Notes: a model not told the origin generated them from the sequence alone. A stretch of 64,000 nt of DNA from Clostridium sp. CAG:417 (GCA_000432835.1 FR890375.1:124001-188000); one strand, 5' to 3'. Counted from the first letter of the stretch, positions 36,483 to 45,444 are shown. Numbers and translations are program-made.

Positions 36483-38591
36483 TTATAACCCCTTAATTAA
36501 CATATAAACAATCATAAATAATGCCCCGCAAACGAAACTAACAATTAATGATAATGTAACAACATTAGTAAATCCTTTATTACCAGTTGAACTACTATTT
36601 GAAGAGGATTGAGTTAAAGTTTTAACTTTGGGCTTATTCATTTGTTTTTTTTGTGCTTTTTGTTGTTTAATTATTTGATTCTTTTGTTTTATTTGTTGAT
36701 GAACTTGAATTTCACTTTGACTCCTCTTAGCAAAAGGTTTTAGTTTTTCTTGTTGTGTTAATTGTTTTTGTTGTTTTTTATTAGATTTTAATGATTTAAT
36801 ATTACTAAATTTTTTACCATCGGGAATTAGTCCTGCACTCATAGTATTTATCAGCGGATTTTCTTTCTTTCCTTCTTCTTTTCTTTTTTTATTTTCTTTA
36901 ACTATACTTTTGTTAGCTCTAACTAAATTATGATCATTTTTCCCAAATAAAGACCAATATGTGCTTCTTTCAAAATTAACACCATTAGATGTATATGTTT
37001 TACTAATATAATCTTGCATTTTTCTTTTTACTTGCCACAAATCAACTTTTTGACCATTTTGTTGCATTGTATTTACATTTTTTAAAAAGGGTTTAGTAAA
37101 ATGAAAATCATGCTCTGTACATTCAGTTTTTATATATTTTTCTTTACCACCAACATATATTTTCTTATCTTGAATTCTTTTTATCATTTGAGCAGTTTCT
37201 TGTAAATTATCTCTACCTTGTTTAGTTATAATATCTTCATCAGATAAATGCATTTGATCCCCAAATCTATCTATCAAATTTGGTTTAGCATTAACTATCT
37301 TATCTAATGTTTCTTCTACTTTTTGTCTTTTAAATGGACTTTCAGTCAATGTAGTTTCGTTATACATATATTCAACACCATTTGGTTTTTTTATACCATC
37401 AAAGCATGATGCTAATTCTTTTGGCGTTATTCCAAAATGCTTTTCCCAAATCATTTCATATGGTGCATTTTTATTATCCTTATTTCTTTCAACTAATTCA
37501 TTAAATATTTCAACTTCATTTATCAACATTGAACCATCTGATAGTTGTCTATTATATTTCTCTATATATTGCATTGAAACTTGTACAAACGATTTCATTT
37601 CAGCAAGAATTTGATCATGATCTTTTAATCCTTTACCTTGATTTAATAATTGTTCAACACGGCTTTGGTCAAATAATGTATGATATCTCATATGTATATC
37701 ATGATTCGCACAATATTGTAATGCTTTTTTTGTTAAAAATGGATCAAAAGCATTTCCATTTAAGGAAGGATAAACAGAATTATTAAATGTACCTGTAGCC
37801 ATTATTATTGTATCTATTGATTTATCTCTTGAAATTAAATCAGAAAGACTTTTCATTTCTTCATAAGAAACACTTTTAACATTATCGAAATCATCATTCA
37901 TAGTGCGATTAAGTTTTGTTATAAAATCATTTCCATATTTTTGACCTAAATATATAAATGTTTCATTTATTTTTCCTTGTGATACTTGTTGTAAGCACGT
38001 TTCTAATTCTTGTCCATTAATTCCTAGTTTTTCCAATTTGACTTTTGCTTTTTCTACATCACTCATTTGTGAATTTGAAATATAATCAATAATACTTTCT
38101 TGATATTTTTCAAATAATGTTCTTTTTGCTTGTTCTAATTGTTCTGGTGTTATTATTGATTCATAATTTTCAATTATATCTTCGACATTTTTATAAGTAA
38201 ATTGACCACACATAGTTTCAATGTATTCTTTTATTTGTTCTTTAGATTGTAGTTCAGTTATCATTAACAAATCTATTTGTTGCTGACTCAAAAAAACACC
38301 ATTTTTATCAGTATTTAAATCAAGGATTGCCAATTCATCAAATTGTTCTACTTCTCTTGATTTAATCATTTCTTCAATTTGTCTCTTAAATTCTAAATAA
38401 TTATCTATTACCTCTTGTACCATTTTATTTATTTTAGGAATGATTTCAGTTTCAAAATCTTCATTTGAATTTGAAAACATTTTAATTGCTCTAGAAATTT
38501 TATCATCATCTATCAACCCATTATATTGACCATTAACTTGATTTGCAATATTAGCTATGTAATCTTTAATCATTTTGTTTTTTTGATTCAT
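36483..38591 (-). CDS. GH10-xylanase-like protein with C-terminal membrane anchor
   Basis: About 702 residues from MNQKNKMIKD. An N-terminal helical part contains DDDKISRAIKMFSNSNEDFE (also in the 114-residue protein at 41045). Residues about 255-500 match the order of GH10 TIM-barrel motifs: RYHTLFDQ (like RGHTLVWHSQ), EVEIFNE with E365 as acid/base, YMYNETTLTES (like YYNDYN), GDQMHL (like GLQSHL) and CTEHDF with E493 as nucleophile. A K/Q-rich linker and a single C-terminal helix (VVTLSLIVSFVCGALFMIVY) follow. No signal peptide, so the domain should face the cytoplasm. Assignment is by motif order, not by search. Confidence 0.75.
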   Translation of the reverse strand: MNQKNKMIKDYIANIANQVNGQYNGLIDDDKISRAIKMFSNSNEDFETEIIPKINKMVQEVIDNYLEFKRQIEEMIKSREVEQFDELAILDLNTDKNGVFLSQQQIDLLMITELQSKEQIKEYIETMCGQFTYKNVEDIIENYESIITPEQLEQAKRTLFEKYQESIIDYISNSQMSDVEKAKVKLEKLGINGQELETCLQQVSQGKINETFIYLGQKYGNDFITKLNRTMNDDFDNVKSVSYEEMKSLSDLISRDKSIDTIIMATGTFNNSVYPSLNGNAFDPFLTKKALQYCANHDIHMRYHTLFDQSRVEQLLNQGKGLKDHDQILAEMKSFVQVSMQYIEKYNRQLSDGSMLINEVEIFNELVERNKDNKNAPYEMIWEKHFGITPKELASCFDGIKKPNGVEYMYNETTLTESPFKRQKVEETLDKIVNAKPNLIDRFGDQMHLSDEDIITKQGRDNLQETAQMIKRIQDKKIYVGGKEKYIKTECTEHDFHFTKPFLKNVNTMQQNGQKVDLWQVKRKMQDYISKTYTSNGVNFERSTYWSLFGKNDHNLVRANKSIVKENKKRKEEGKKENPLINTMSAGLIPDGKKFSNIKSLKSNKKQQKQLTQQEKLKPFAKRSQSEIQVHQQIKQKNQIIKQQKAQKKQMNKPKVKTLTQSSSNSSSTGNKGFTNVVTLSLIVSFVCGALFMIVYMLIKGL

Positions 38592-38653
38592 ATCCACTAT
38601 TATCACCACTTTTCAATAATAACTTTATCTTTATTATCTTATATATAATTATA

Positions 38654-39268
38654 TCATTTTTTTGGTACTTTTTTATTCTTTTTGTTCAATTTAATGCAAT
38701 TTATAATTATTCTGTAAAGTATTCTCAATGTTGAATATGACAAGGTATATGCATATAGATCTTTTAACACATCTTCTCTCCTTGAGAAATAATCTGATTT
38801 TATTATTATTCTATTTTTTAAACTGAGTAATTTTAATATTTTTAAATCATCATACTTTATAGTATTATATCTTGATGTAACTTCAGAACAATTAAATAAT
38901 TTACATGAAAGGTTTTTAGTAGGACATCCTTTATTTGTTTGATACAAACACTTTCTACAACAACCATTACATTTTCCATTATTTAAATTTCTTTGCACAT
39001 AACACTTATCATCTTTAAAACCACATATATTGAGACTTTTAGTATTATCATCAATTAATTTACATGAACTATCATATATGTATGTAATTCTTTTTTTACG
39101 AATTTTAATATTTAATGCGTTTATTATATAATCTATCATATTATCATTAATGTTACTTTTAACCACAAAAAGAGTATTGCAATATAAAATACTCTTATAT
39201 ATGCTAAGTTTTCTTAAAAATTTATTATAATCGTTCGAATTACTTATTAAAATAGTCTTACTTTTCAT
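38654..39268 (-). CDS. Cysteine-rich protein, possible metal-cluster binder
   Basis: About 204 residues from MKSKTILISN (GGTAGGTG upstream). The middle has CNGCCRKCLYQTNKGCPTKN followed by LSCKLFNC, with six to eight cysteines in a compact block. This resembles short cysteine clusters in uncharacterised Firmicute proteins with C..C..C....GC....L.CKLF.C. It could bind an iron-sulfur cluster or zinc. The N-terminal part is beta/alpha and the C-terminus is basic (NKKNKKVPKK). Function unknown. Confidence 0.65.
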   Translation of the reverse strand: MKSKTILISNSNDYNKFLRKLSIYKSILYCNTLFVVKSNINDNMIDYIINALNIKIRKKRITYIYDSSCKLIDDNTKSLNICGFKDDKCYVQRNLNNGKCNGCCRKCLYQTNKGCPTKNLSCKLFNCSEVTSRYNTIKYDDLKILKLLSLKNRIIIKSDYFSRREDVLKDLYAYTLSYSTLRILYRIIINCIKLNKKNKKVPKK

Positions 39269-39296
39269 AAACACCTACCATAGTACTATTATATCA

Positions 39297-40003
39297 CTAT
39301 TTATGTAATAATCTAACCTTTGCATCAGATTCTTGATTTTCTAAAATATCCATTATATTATTGCGTGCAATATCAATGATATGTTCTTGTTCATTTTGTT
39401 CACTAAGTTTTTTTAATTTAATATATTCTATTAAATCATTAAGTGTCCATGTTCCTTCTTTATATTCATCACATTTTTTTAAATCATATATATTCATGCT
39501 TTTTTTAAAATATTTCTCGATAGGAATTACTAAATTCATATTTTCAAAGTAACACAAGTCTAGTGAACAATCTTCTAATACTATCCTTTTTCCAAATAAA
39601 ATTGGTAATAAAGAATTGGCAAATTTACTATTAGTATCAACTTTTCTCACTGCTATGGGTACTGCAAAATCACTTTTAAAATCCTTATATTTATCTGAAA
39701 ATCTACCATAGTAATATTCTCTAATGTGTTCATAACCACTGTTACATGAACAATTACCATCAGTATATATTTCACAACCAAGATTATAGAAATATTCAGC
39801 ATCTTGTTTTGATAATAAATTATTCTTATATAGAGAAATAAATTCTTCTATATTTAATTCATCAGGAAATTTATGAACAGTTTCTGTAAATAATATACCT
39901 ATTTTTTTATTAGTGTCCCCAAAACAGGGTTCACATCATTAATTCCTAATTTTTCTAATTGAATAGCAATTGAAGTAATTTTTTTATCTGTATAACGATC
40001 CAT
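39297..40003 (-). pseudogene. Frameshifted protein with C-terminal HIIDxA...LHK tail
   Basis: The ATG at 40003 (MDRYTDKKITSIAIQLEKLG) reads into ...GINDVNPVLG and a stop. One base added in the TTTTGGGG run near 39925 would restore ...GDTNKKIGILFTETVHKFPD and about 235 residues. The last 117 codons stay open. The C-terminus EQEHIIDIARNNIMDILENQ...VRLLHK closely matches the end of the next protein upstream (40028-41023). Either a real mutation or a homopolymer sequencing error; not decidable here. Confidence 0.75.
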
Positions 40004-40027
40004 TTTCAACACCCTCTTTCTTATATA

Positions 40028-41023
40028 CTATTTATGTAATGTTCTAACTTCTTGCTCTTTTGAATCTTCTTCAAATAATCTTGTTATATTTCTATGTGCA
40101 GCATCAATAATATGTTCTTCGCTTTGTTGTTGCAAAATTAAATTCGCTTTCATTTGTTTTAATCTTTCAATTTCTTTCAATTTTGTATCAATATCTTCAT
40201 CTATCCTAAACAATACTTGTTTTTCTATTAAATCGTAGTCAATACCATTATTTTTTAATAAATCTCTAGTAAAAATATTATCAATGTACCACTTTAGAAA
40301 AGTATTATCAAATGACAGATTATTATCATTTGTTACATAATCATTTTTACAATGAATAGGTGATTGAAAAAGTACACATTCACAAAACAAGTAATCGCCA
40401 ATCTTAAGCCAGTTTACTGGATCAACCTTAAACCAGTTATTATGATATTTTATTGCTCTTATTTCTTCTCCCTTTGATGTAACTGTCTCATAAATGCTAT
40501 AATCTTTAATTATCAATTTACCATCCTTTAATTTTCCTTCAACTGATGGCAATGAAATTTTATCTTCTGTTTTTTTAAATGATTCTTCTGTAAAAGTAGA
40601 ACCAGCATATATCCAATTAGGAACACCGCCGTAAAAATCACATGGTTCTTCTTCAAAAACTATTTTCCTTTTAGGATAAAAACCCAAAGTATAGCATTTA
40701 TCTTTAGTATTCTTTGCAACATTAGAAACATACTTATATGGAATAACAGGTATGATTCCAAAAGGTTGCCAAGAGTGTCTAGATTGATAATCACTTTTAC
40801 CATCAATTATTTCATTTTGTGACATAACTCTACTACAAAGCCATTCAACTTCTTCATCATTTCTACACGCTGAGTTTAAAAGAATGTAGCCTTTATCATT
40901 TAAAATTCCAGTAAATGATTCATACATTTCTTTTGCAAAAGGACTACAAACTGCGTACCCATATTCTAAGAATTGTTCACCATTCATTATCGATATCAAA
41001 CTATATTTATCACTAATATTCAT
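40028..41023 (-). CDS. DUF6273-like protein with shared C-terminal tail
   Basis: 331 residues. The C-terminal part IKYHNNWFKVDPVNWLKIGD, then LFQSPIHC, then NTFLKWYIDNIF follows the DUF6273-type pattern (W-V-P-W...S...WLN..F). The N-terminal 200 residues have aromatic and glycine motifs of a small beta domain (VPNWIYAGSTFTE). The tail EEHIIDAAHRNITRLFEED...VRTLHK is shared with the neighbouring frameshifted gene, pointing to a common partner or targeting signal. Function unknown. Confidence 0.7.
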   Translation of the reverse strand: MNISDKYSLISIMNGEQFLEYGYAVCSPFAKEMYESFTGILNDKGYILLNSACRNDEEVEWLCSRVMSQNEIIDGKSDYQSRHSWQPFGIIPVIPYKYVSNVAKNTKDKCYTLGFYPKRKIVFEEEPCDFYGGVPNWIYAGSTFTEESFKKTEDKISLPSVEGKLKDGKLIIKDYSIYETVTSKGEEIRAIKYHNNWFKVDPVNWLKIGDYLFCECVLFQSPIHCKNDYVTNDNNLSFDNTFLKWYIDNIFTRDLLKNNGIDYDLIEKQVLFRIDEDIDTKLKEIERLKQMKANLILQQQSEEHIIDAAHRNITRLFEEDSKEQEVRTLHK

Positions 41024-41044
41024 TTTATTTGCCCCCCTTTTTAA

Positions 41045-41365
41045 TTAAGCAACTTTCTTCTTTTGTAATGTTTTGTTTTGATTATATTTATTTTTTCTTG
41101 CTCGTTCATAATTTCTTTTTCTTTTTAAATGTTCAATGTATCTTGCTCTTTCGTTTTGAACATGCCAATCTATAATTTGCTTTATTGTTTCAAAATCTTC
41201 ATTTCTATTTGTAAACATTACTATTGCTCTTTGAAACTTTTCATCTGGTATTATATTATTACAAGAATAATTTAATTGCATAACCACCTTTGTTAAATAT
41301 AAAATAACTTTTTGATTCTTGATGTTCATTAATGTATTAGTATTATTTAAAATTTCGTTTTTCAT
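41045..41365 (-). CDS. Small protein sharing the N-terminal module of the GH10-like protein
   Basis: About 106 residues from MKNEILNNTN (GGGGG upstream). DEKFQRAIVMFTNRNEDFET is nearly identical to DDKISRAIKMFSNSNEDFET in the 702-residue GH10-like protein of the same element. The rest is a basic helix rich in R, K and N (KRKRNYERARKNKYNQNK). It probably binds the same partner or nucleic acid. First gene of the left-reading operon; divergent from the LysR gene. Confidence 0.7.
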   Translation of the reverse strand: MKNEILNNTNTLMNIKNQKVILYLTKVVMQLNYSCNNIIPDEKFQRAIVMFTNRNEDFETIKQIIDWHVQNERARYIEHLKRKRNYERARKNKYNQNKTLQKKKVA

Positions 41366-41437
41366 ATATATTCCCCCTTTTCTTACCATATATTATAATC
41401 AACAATTTGTTATTTGTAAAATGCCAATTTTATATAT

Positions 41438-41465
41438 TTGACATAGCATTTTGTTATGATATAAT
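41438..41465 (+). promoter_or_regulatory. Promoter of the LysR-type gene
   Basis: TTGACA (41438-41443), 16 bp, TATAAT (41460-41465), close to consensus. An inverted repeat AAAATGC (41418-41424)/GCATTTT (41446-41452) spans the -35 and could be a regulator site. Confidence 0.75.
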
Positions 41466-41482
41466 ATATTTAGGTGATGAAA

Positions 41483-42307
41483 ATGAATATTAACTTTGAA
41501 TATTACAAAATATTCTACATAATTGCTAAAAACAAAAATATAACAAAAGCAGCTAATGAATTAAATATCAGCCAACCAGCTATAAGTAGAATGCTTAAAA
41601 CTATGGAAGACCAAATGAATACTAAACTATTTATAAGAAAAACAAAAGGTGTTATTTTAACAAATGAAGGTAAAGAATTATATAGACTTATTGCTGATAA
41701 TATTGATAACATAATGAAATCAGAAATTAGTTTTTCAAAAATAATAAATAATAAAACTTTAAAAATTGCTGGTAATAAAACATATATCAATTATTTAATA
41801 ACAAATAATAAATTAGATAATATATTTAAATCTGATTCGAGTTTAAATATAATAGATACAAATAATTTTGATTTATTAAATAGTCAATTATCGAACAATT
41901 TAGTTGATTTTGCTTTTATTACTGAACCTACTAATTATCAATTTAATGATGAATTAGTATTTAAACCGTTAAATGAATTTCACTTAGTATATGCATCAAA
42001 ACAAACTGATAATAAAACAATTGTGATATTGAACAACAAAAAGTTCATAGATCTTTCTAAAACTTATCTACAATCTAAAAATATTAGTGCAGGTAAATTT
42101 ATACAGGTTGATGATTATGATAGTATTTATCCTCTAATATCTAATGGATATGCAAATGGATTTTTAATTAAAGAATATATTAACAGCTATTTAGAAAACA
42201 ATGAGGACTCAAAACTTAATATTTCAGATGACCTTTCAACAATTAAAATTGGAATCTTATATAATATAAATAATGAATTAAAAATTAAAAAGTATTTTAA
42301 TATATAA
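41483..42307 (+). CDS. LysR-family transcriptional regulator
   Basis: About 274 residues from MNINFEYYKIF, with AGGTGATGAAA directly before this ATG. The N-terminal winged HTH is clear: YYKIFYIIAKNKNITKAANE, then LNISQPAISRMLKTMEDQMN and LFIRKTKGVILTNEGKELY. The C-terminal half is a divergent, short LysR-type effector domain. It is transcribed toward the MobV gene, apart from the minus-strand operons, and probably controls the divergent left operon or the cargo at the right end. The effector is unknown. Confidence 0.93.
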   Translation: MNINFEYYKIFYIIAKNKNITKAANELNISQPAISRMLKTMEDQMNTKLFIRKTKGVILTNEGKELYRLIADNIDNIMKSEISFSKIINNKTLKIAGNKTYINYLITNNKLDNIFKSDSSLNIIDTNNFDLLNSQLSNNLVDFAFITEPTNYQFNDELVFKPLNEFHLVYASKQTDNKTIVILNNKKFIDLSKTYLQSKNISAGKFIQVDDYDSIYPLISNGYANGFLIKEYINSYLENNEDSKLNISDDLSTIKIGILYNINNELKIKKYFNI

Positions 42308-42308
42308 A

Positions 42309-42335
42309 GTGGATATGTTTAACACATATTCTTTT
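42309..42335 (+). terminator. Terminator after the LysR gene
   Basis: GGATATG/CATATTC stem with a TTTAACA loop and a TTTTT tail, right after the stop and abutting the end of the relaxase gene. Confidence 0.6.
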
Positions 42336-43624
42336 TATCTACTTAAATCAAAATCATCTTTATCGTATTCATCATAATCTTTAACTCTTTCTTTTAAATA
42401 ATCAGGTGCTCCTACATAGTTAAATAATTCATCTTGTTTAGTTGTTCCTTTAGATATGCTTACAACATCAGTTAGTTCAAATTCTTCATTATCATAACAC
42501 TCTTTGACTATATCAGTAGTTTCATCTTTTGTATAATCATCACCTCGTTGTAATAATTTTCTTAAGAATTTCTTTAATAACTTAAATAATTCATTTAGTC
42601 TATAAATCAAACTTCTATTTTCATCTCTTAGTTCTTTATTTTCAGTTTCAAGTTTGTTAACTTCTTTTTTATAATTTTGATTTTCTTTTTCAAGTGATTT
42701 ATAACTATAAGCATAACTATCTACTTCATTAAATATTGTTTGTAATTTAGGTTGTAATTCCATTACTTTTTTAGATTCACTAATAACATTATTCATACTT
42801 TCAAAAGTATCTTTTTTAACTTTAACATAATCTTTATCTACAATGAATGATTGTTTAGTCGTTTTCATTTCTTCTTCAAAGTCATTAATTGCTTTATCAA
42901 AGTTGTCATTTTTAACATTTAATTCATGATTTAGTTTTTTAGTCATTTTTTTATATTCTTTAATATTGATATGTTTATTATCACTACCTTTAATACCTCT
43001 TTCAAGATCATAGCCTTTATCAGTTAATCTTTTATGATATAAATCTTGTAATTTTGATAGATGTATTTTATCTTTGATATATTGTTTTTTTGATATTGTA
43101 TATCGTTCAGCATTAGTTCTATTGTCTAGTTTTTTAACAAGTGGTATAACTACGCAATGAACATGTGGAGTTTTTTCATCTAAATGAACTGTTGCATGTA
43201 ATATTTGTTCTTTCTTATAACCTAAATCATTATATACGAACTCCATACAAGTATCAGCCCACTCTTTTATTTGTTCTCTAGACATACCTTCAAAAAAAGT
43301 ATGAGTAGCAGTAAATAGTAATTCATCAGCAACACAATTCTTTGAACTATTTAACATTTCGTGATATCTTTTCTTTCTATCTTTCCTAATAATTTTCATT
43401 CTTTCGTCATGTTCTTTTTTATATTCATGTGTTAAAATATCAAAGCCCTTAACATATTTTTCTGTTAAGGGCACTAATTCAATATTATTTTTACTTAAAT
43501 TTATATTTATATCTTTATTTGATTGATAAGCTTTCTTTTCTCGTTTATTATGTGATCCTATCCCAGCCAAATCAGGTATAGTCATAATAGGTTCACTTCT
43601 AAATATTGCATAATTTAAATTCAT
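42335..43624 (-). CDS. MobV-family relaxase (Mob/Pre, plasmid mobilization)
   Basis: 429 residues. The N-terminus carries MobV motifs: NYAIFRSEPIMT and AGIGSHNKREKKAY (motif I), and HLDEKTPHVHCVVIPL (the metal-binding HxDExxPHxH motif III). The region from about residue 240 is a long coiled coil. The enzyme nicks oriT at TAGTGTG/TTA and pilots the single strand into a recipient through conjugation machinery borrowed from another element. Followed on the same strand after 39 bp by the terminator side of the LysR gene; preceded by the RT gene. Confidence 0.95.
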   Translation of the reverse strand: MNLNYAIFRSEPIMTIPDLAGIGSHNKREKKAYQSNKDININLSKNNIELVPLTEKYVKGFDILTHEYKKEHDERMKIIRKDRKKRYHEMLNSSKNCVADELLFTATHTFFEGMSREQIKEWADTCMEFVYNDLGYKKEQILHATVHLDEKTPHVHCVVIPLVKKLDNRTNAERYTISKKQYIKDKIHLSKLQDLYHKRLTDKGYDLERGIKGSDNKHINIKEYKKMTKKLNHELNVKNDNFDKAINDFEEEMKTTKQSFIVDKDYVKVKKDTFESMNNVISESKKVMELQPKLQTIFNEVDSYAYSYKSLEKENQNYKKEVNKLETENKELRDENRSLIYRLNELFKLLKKFLRKLLQRGDDYTKDETTDIVKECYDNEEFELTDVVSISKGTTKQDELFNYVGAPDYLKERVKDYDEYDKDDFDLSR

Positions 43625-43663
43625 TTATCATTCTCCCTTTTTTTAAAATTAAAAAAAGTGTTT

Positions 43664-44914
43664 CTATAAAACACTTTTACTAACTTTATTTATTTTTAAT
43701 AATCTTTTATAACTACTCTTTAATTTTTCGCTATCGGATATATTTTTGATATTACCTTTTCTATAATTAACATTCTTTTGTTTTTTATTTATTCCTTTAG
43801 GAAAAAAGTCATCATATTCTTTGATAAATTTTATATATCTATCGTGTACTCTACCTTCCACCATTTTAATATGTTGAAAATTTCCATAAAATTTAAGATA
43901 TAAATTATATATTTTAAAATATTGTTCAATTGATTTAATATCGATTATGTGCTTTTTTAAATATTTATATTGCATATGGAACTCATAATGTTTATGATTT
44001 GCAACTCGTGTTTTATTTCCATTGATAAATACCCCTGTTACTTTTTTTACCGATTCCTTTTTATAACTATGAACTTTTTGTCTTTTTATTCGCATATCAT
44101 TACCTTTAATAATACCAAATAATTTATCAATAAACACCTGTGAAATTTCATTTTTACTGCTAAAGATAACATCATCAACATATATACTCATTTCAATATC
44201 ATCATTTTTTGCTAAATTATATAAGTAATTAAATAAACTATAGTTAACTAGATATGCTAATGTAGAACTTTGTGATAATCCTTGACCAAGTCTATAAGAG
44301 CCATCATCGGCTAAGCATGTTGACAATACAGAATAAAACATTGCAATATCGGAAGATAAATTAAATTTATCTTTAAAAAACAAAAATAATTTATATTTAG
44401 TAACTGATGGATAAAAATCTTTTAAATCAATAGCAAAAACATATTTATCTCCAACATGTACTTGTGCATTTGTATGATATGATCTTTGTTTCACAGCTGA
44501 ATGTAAATATGGAATTATGCTATTTTGCTTTACTCCCCTAATTTTTTTATCTAATAATATGTTCATTAATATTTTATTAAATTTCTTTTGGCTCTTTTTT
44601 AACCAATCTGAATTAATAGTTACAATTTTTCTATATTTAGTTTTTTCTTCACCATCAGGAATAGACTTATATCTTTCAGAGGTGGTTTTTTCAATATTTA
44701 AAATTTCTTTTATTTTTTCTTCTTTTGTTTTACTTCCCTGTACCCATGTTTTCTTTATATAAAAAGTATCATAGAAACTATCAATATTCTTATCTAAGTT
44801 TTTTATATCTATATCTTCTGGTATATTTAACATCTCTTTTATTATCATAGGTTTAGTTACACCATATAATCGAGATTCTCTTATTTTTTCTTCTAGTAAA
44901 TTATCAAGATTCAT
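43664..44914 (-). CDS. Retron-like reverse transcriptase
   Basis: About 416 residues. MNLDNLLEEK is the start, chosen because AAAGAGGTGTTTT precedes it; it overlaps the upstream small gene by 11 bp. RT fingers and palm motifs: AIDLKDFYPSV (161-171, first aspartates), LGQGLSQSSTLAYL (209-222), the catalytic YVDDVIFSS (245-253), and VTGVFINGNKTRV (292-304), similar to the VTG motif of retron RTs. No maturase or endonuclease domain follows, so it is not a group II intron RT. It would use a structured RNA, probably its own leader, as template. Confidence 0.9.
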   Translation of the reverse strand: MNLDNLLEEKIRESRLYGVTKPMIIKEMLNIPEDIDIKNLDKNIDSFYDTFYIKKTWVQGSKTKEEKIKEILNIEKTTSERYKSIPDGEEKTKYRKIVTINSDWLKKSQKKFNKILMNILLDKKIRGVKQNSIIPYLHSAVKQRSYHTNAQVHVGDKYVFAIDLKDFYPSVTKYKLFLFFKDKFNLSSDIAMFYSVLSTCLADDGSYRLGQGLSQSSTLAYLVNYSLFNYLYNLAKNDDIEMSIYVDDVIFSSKNEISQVFIDKLFGIIKGNDMRIKRQKVHSYKKESVKKVTGVFINGNKTRVANHKHYEFHMQYKYLKKHIIDIKSIEQYFKIYNLYLKFYGNFQHIKMVEGRVHDRYIKFIKEYDDFFPKGINKKQKNVNYRKGNIKNISDSEKLKSSYKRLLKINKVSKSVL

Positions 44915-45149
44915 AAAACACCTCTTTAAAAACAAAAATTCTATTATTACAAAAATAATAGAATGACCTGTTCAAAAGTAACTTAACAATCTCAACAACG
45001 AATTTTAAGAAATTTTCATTGGTCATCAATGTAACTAATGACGAAAAGATAAGAACTAATTGAAAATCTTCCTTTGAAAAACTAATTTCAAATTTTTGCT
45101 TCTTTTTAGTTTTACTTTTCTCAGATGAGTATTTAATTTTACCATCCAT
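44904..45149 (-). CDS. Small protein coupled to the reverse transcriptase
   Basis: 81 residues with GGAGGTG 7-8 bases upstream of the ATG. MDGKIKYSSEKSKTKKKQKF is strongly basic. Then come two hydrophobic stretches, FQLVLIFSSLVTLM and FLKFVVEIVKLLL, which may be membrane-inserted or amphipathic. The stop overlaps the RT start, so translation is coupled. It could be a toxic effector of a retron-like system or an RT cofactor. No named family recognised. Confidence 0.7.
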   Translation of the reverse strand: MDGKIKYSSEKSKTKKKQKFEISFSKEDFQLVLIFSSLVTLMTNENFLKFVVEIVKLLLNRSFYYFCNNRIFVFKEVFYES

Positions 45150-45393
45150 ATTTTTTCACCTCCGTAATTAATATTACTAGAGGCCTCATTGACTAAAATT
45201 GATTGTCAATAGAACAGGCCATCTAGCTATACCATATTATTATGGGATAGCTACTTATTTGGTATAACATCATTAGATATCACCTAATTAGTTGCAATCC
45301 TACTGACGCTCCCCAAAATAAGGACGACCTTTAAAAGTCAAATAATTGCGAATACTACAATGAGTACCGAGTAAATCAATGAGCTTCGTTGTA
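45150..45393 (-). ncRNA. Candidate structured RNA upstream of the reverse transcriptase
   Basis: About 245 bases without ORFs, between a good promoter and the small RT-coupled gene. The minus strand forms strong stems: TAGCTATCCCAT/ATGGTATAGCTA (45224-45253, one mismatch, loop AATAAT); GGCCT...ATTGAC/GTCAAT...AGGCC (45181-45220); and TACAACGA...TCATTGTA near the 5' end. Length, position directly before an RT gene and multiple hairpins fit a retron msr-msd RNA or another RT template. The a1/a2 end repeat of retrons is not obvious (only TAATATTA recurs at both ends), so the class is open. Confidence 0.6.
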
Positions 45394-45399
45394 CTTAAT

Positions 45400-45428
45400 A
45401 TTATATACCTATTATTATTTTAAATCAA
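45400..45428 (-). promoter_or_regulatory. Promoter of the RT leader RNA
   Basis: On the minus strand TTGATT (45423-45428), 17 bp, TATAAT (45400-45405). Start expected near 45393, i.e. just before the hairpin-rich leader. Confidence 0.75.
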
Positions 45429-45444
45429 CATATTTAAATCCAAT

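Noticed and set aside
45224..45253. Hairpin in the RT leader as a terminator
   Set aside because: No T-run follows it on either strand, and it lies between a promoter and a translated gene.
43664..45393. Group II intron
   Set aside because: The RT has no maturase (X) or endonuclease domain, the RNA lies only 5' of the gene, and I see no domain V-like hairpin 3' of it.
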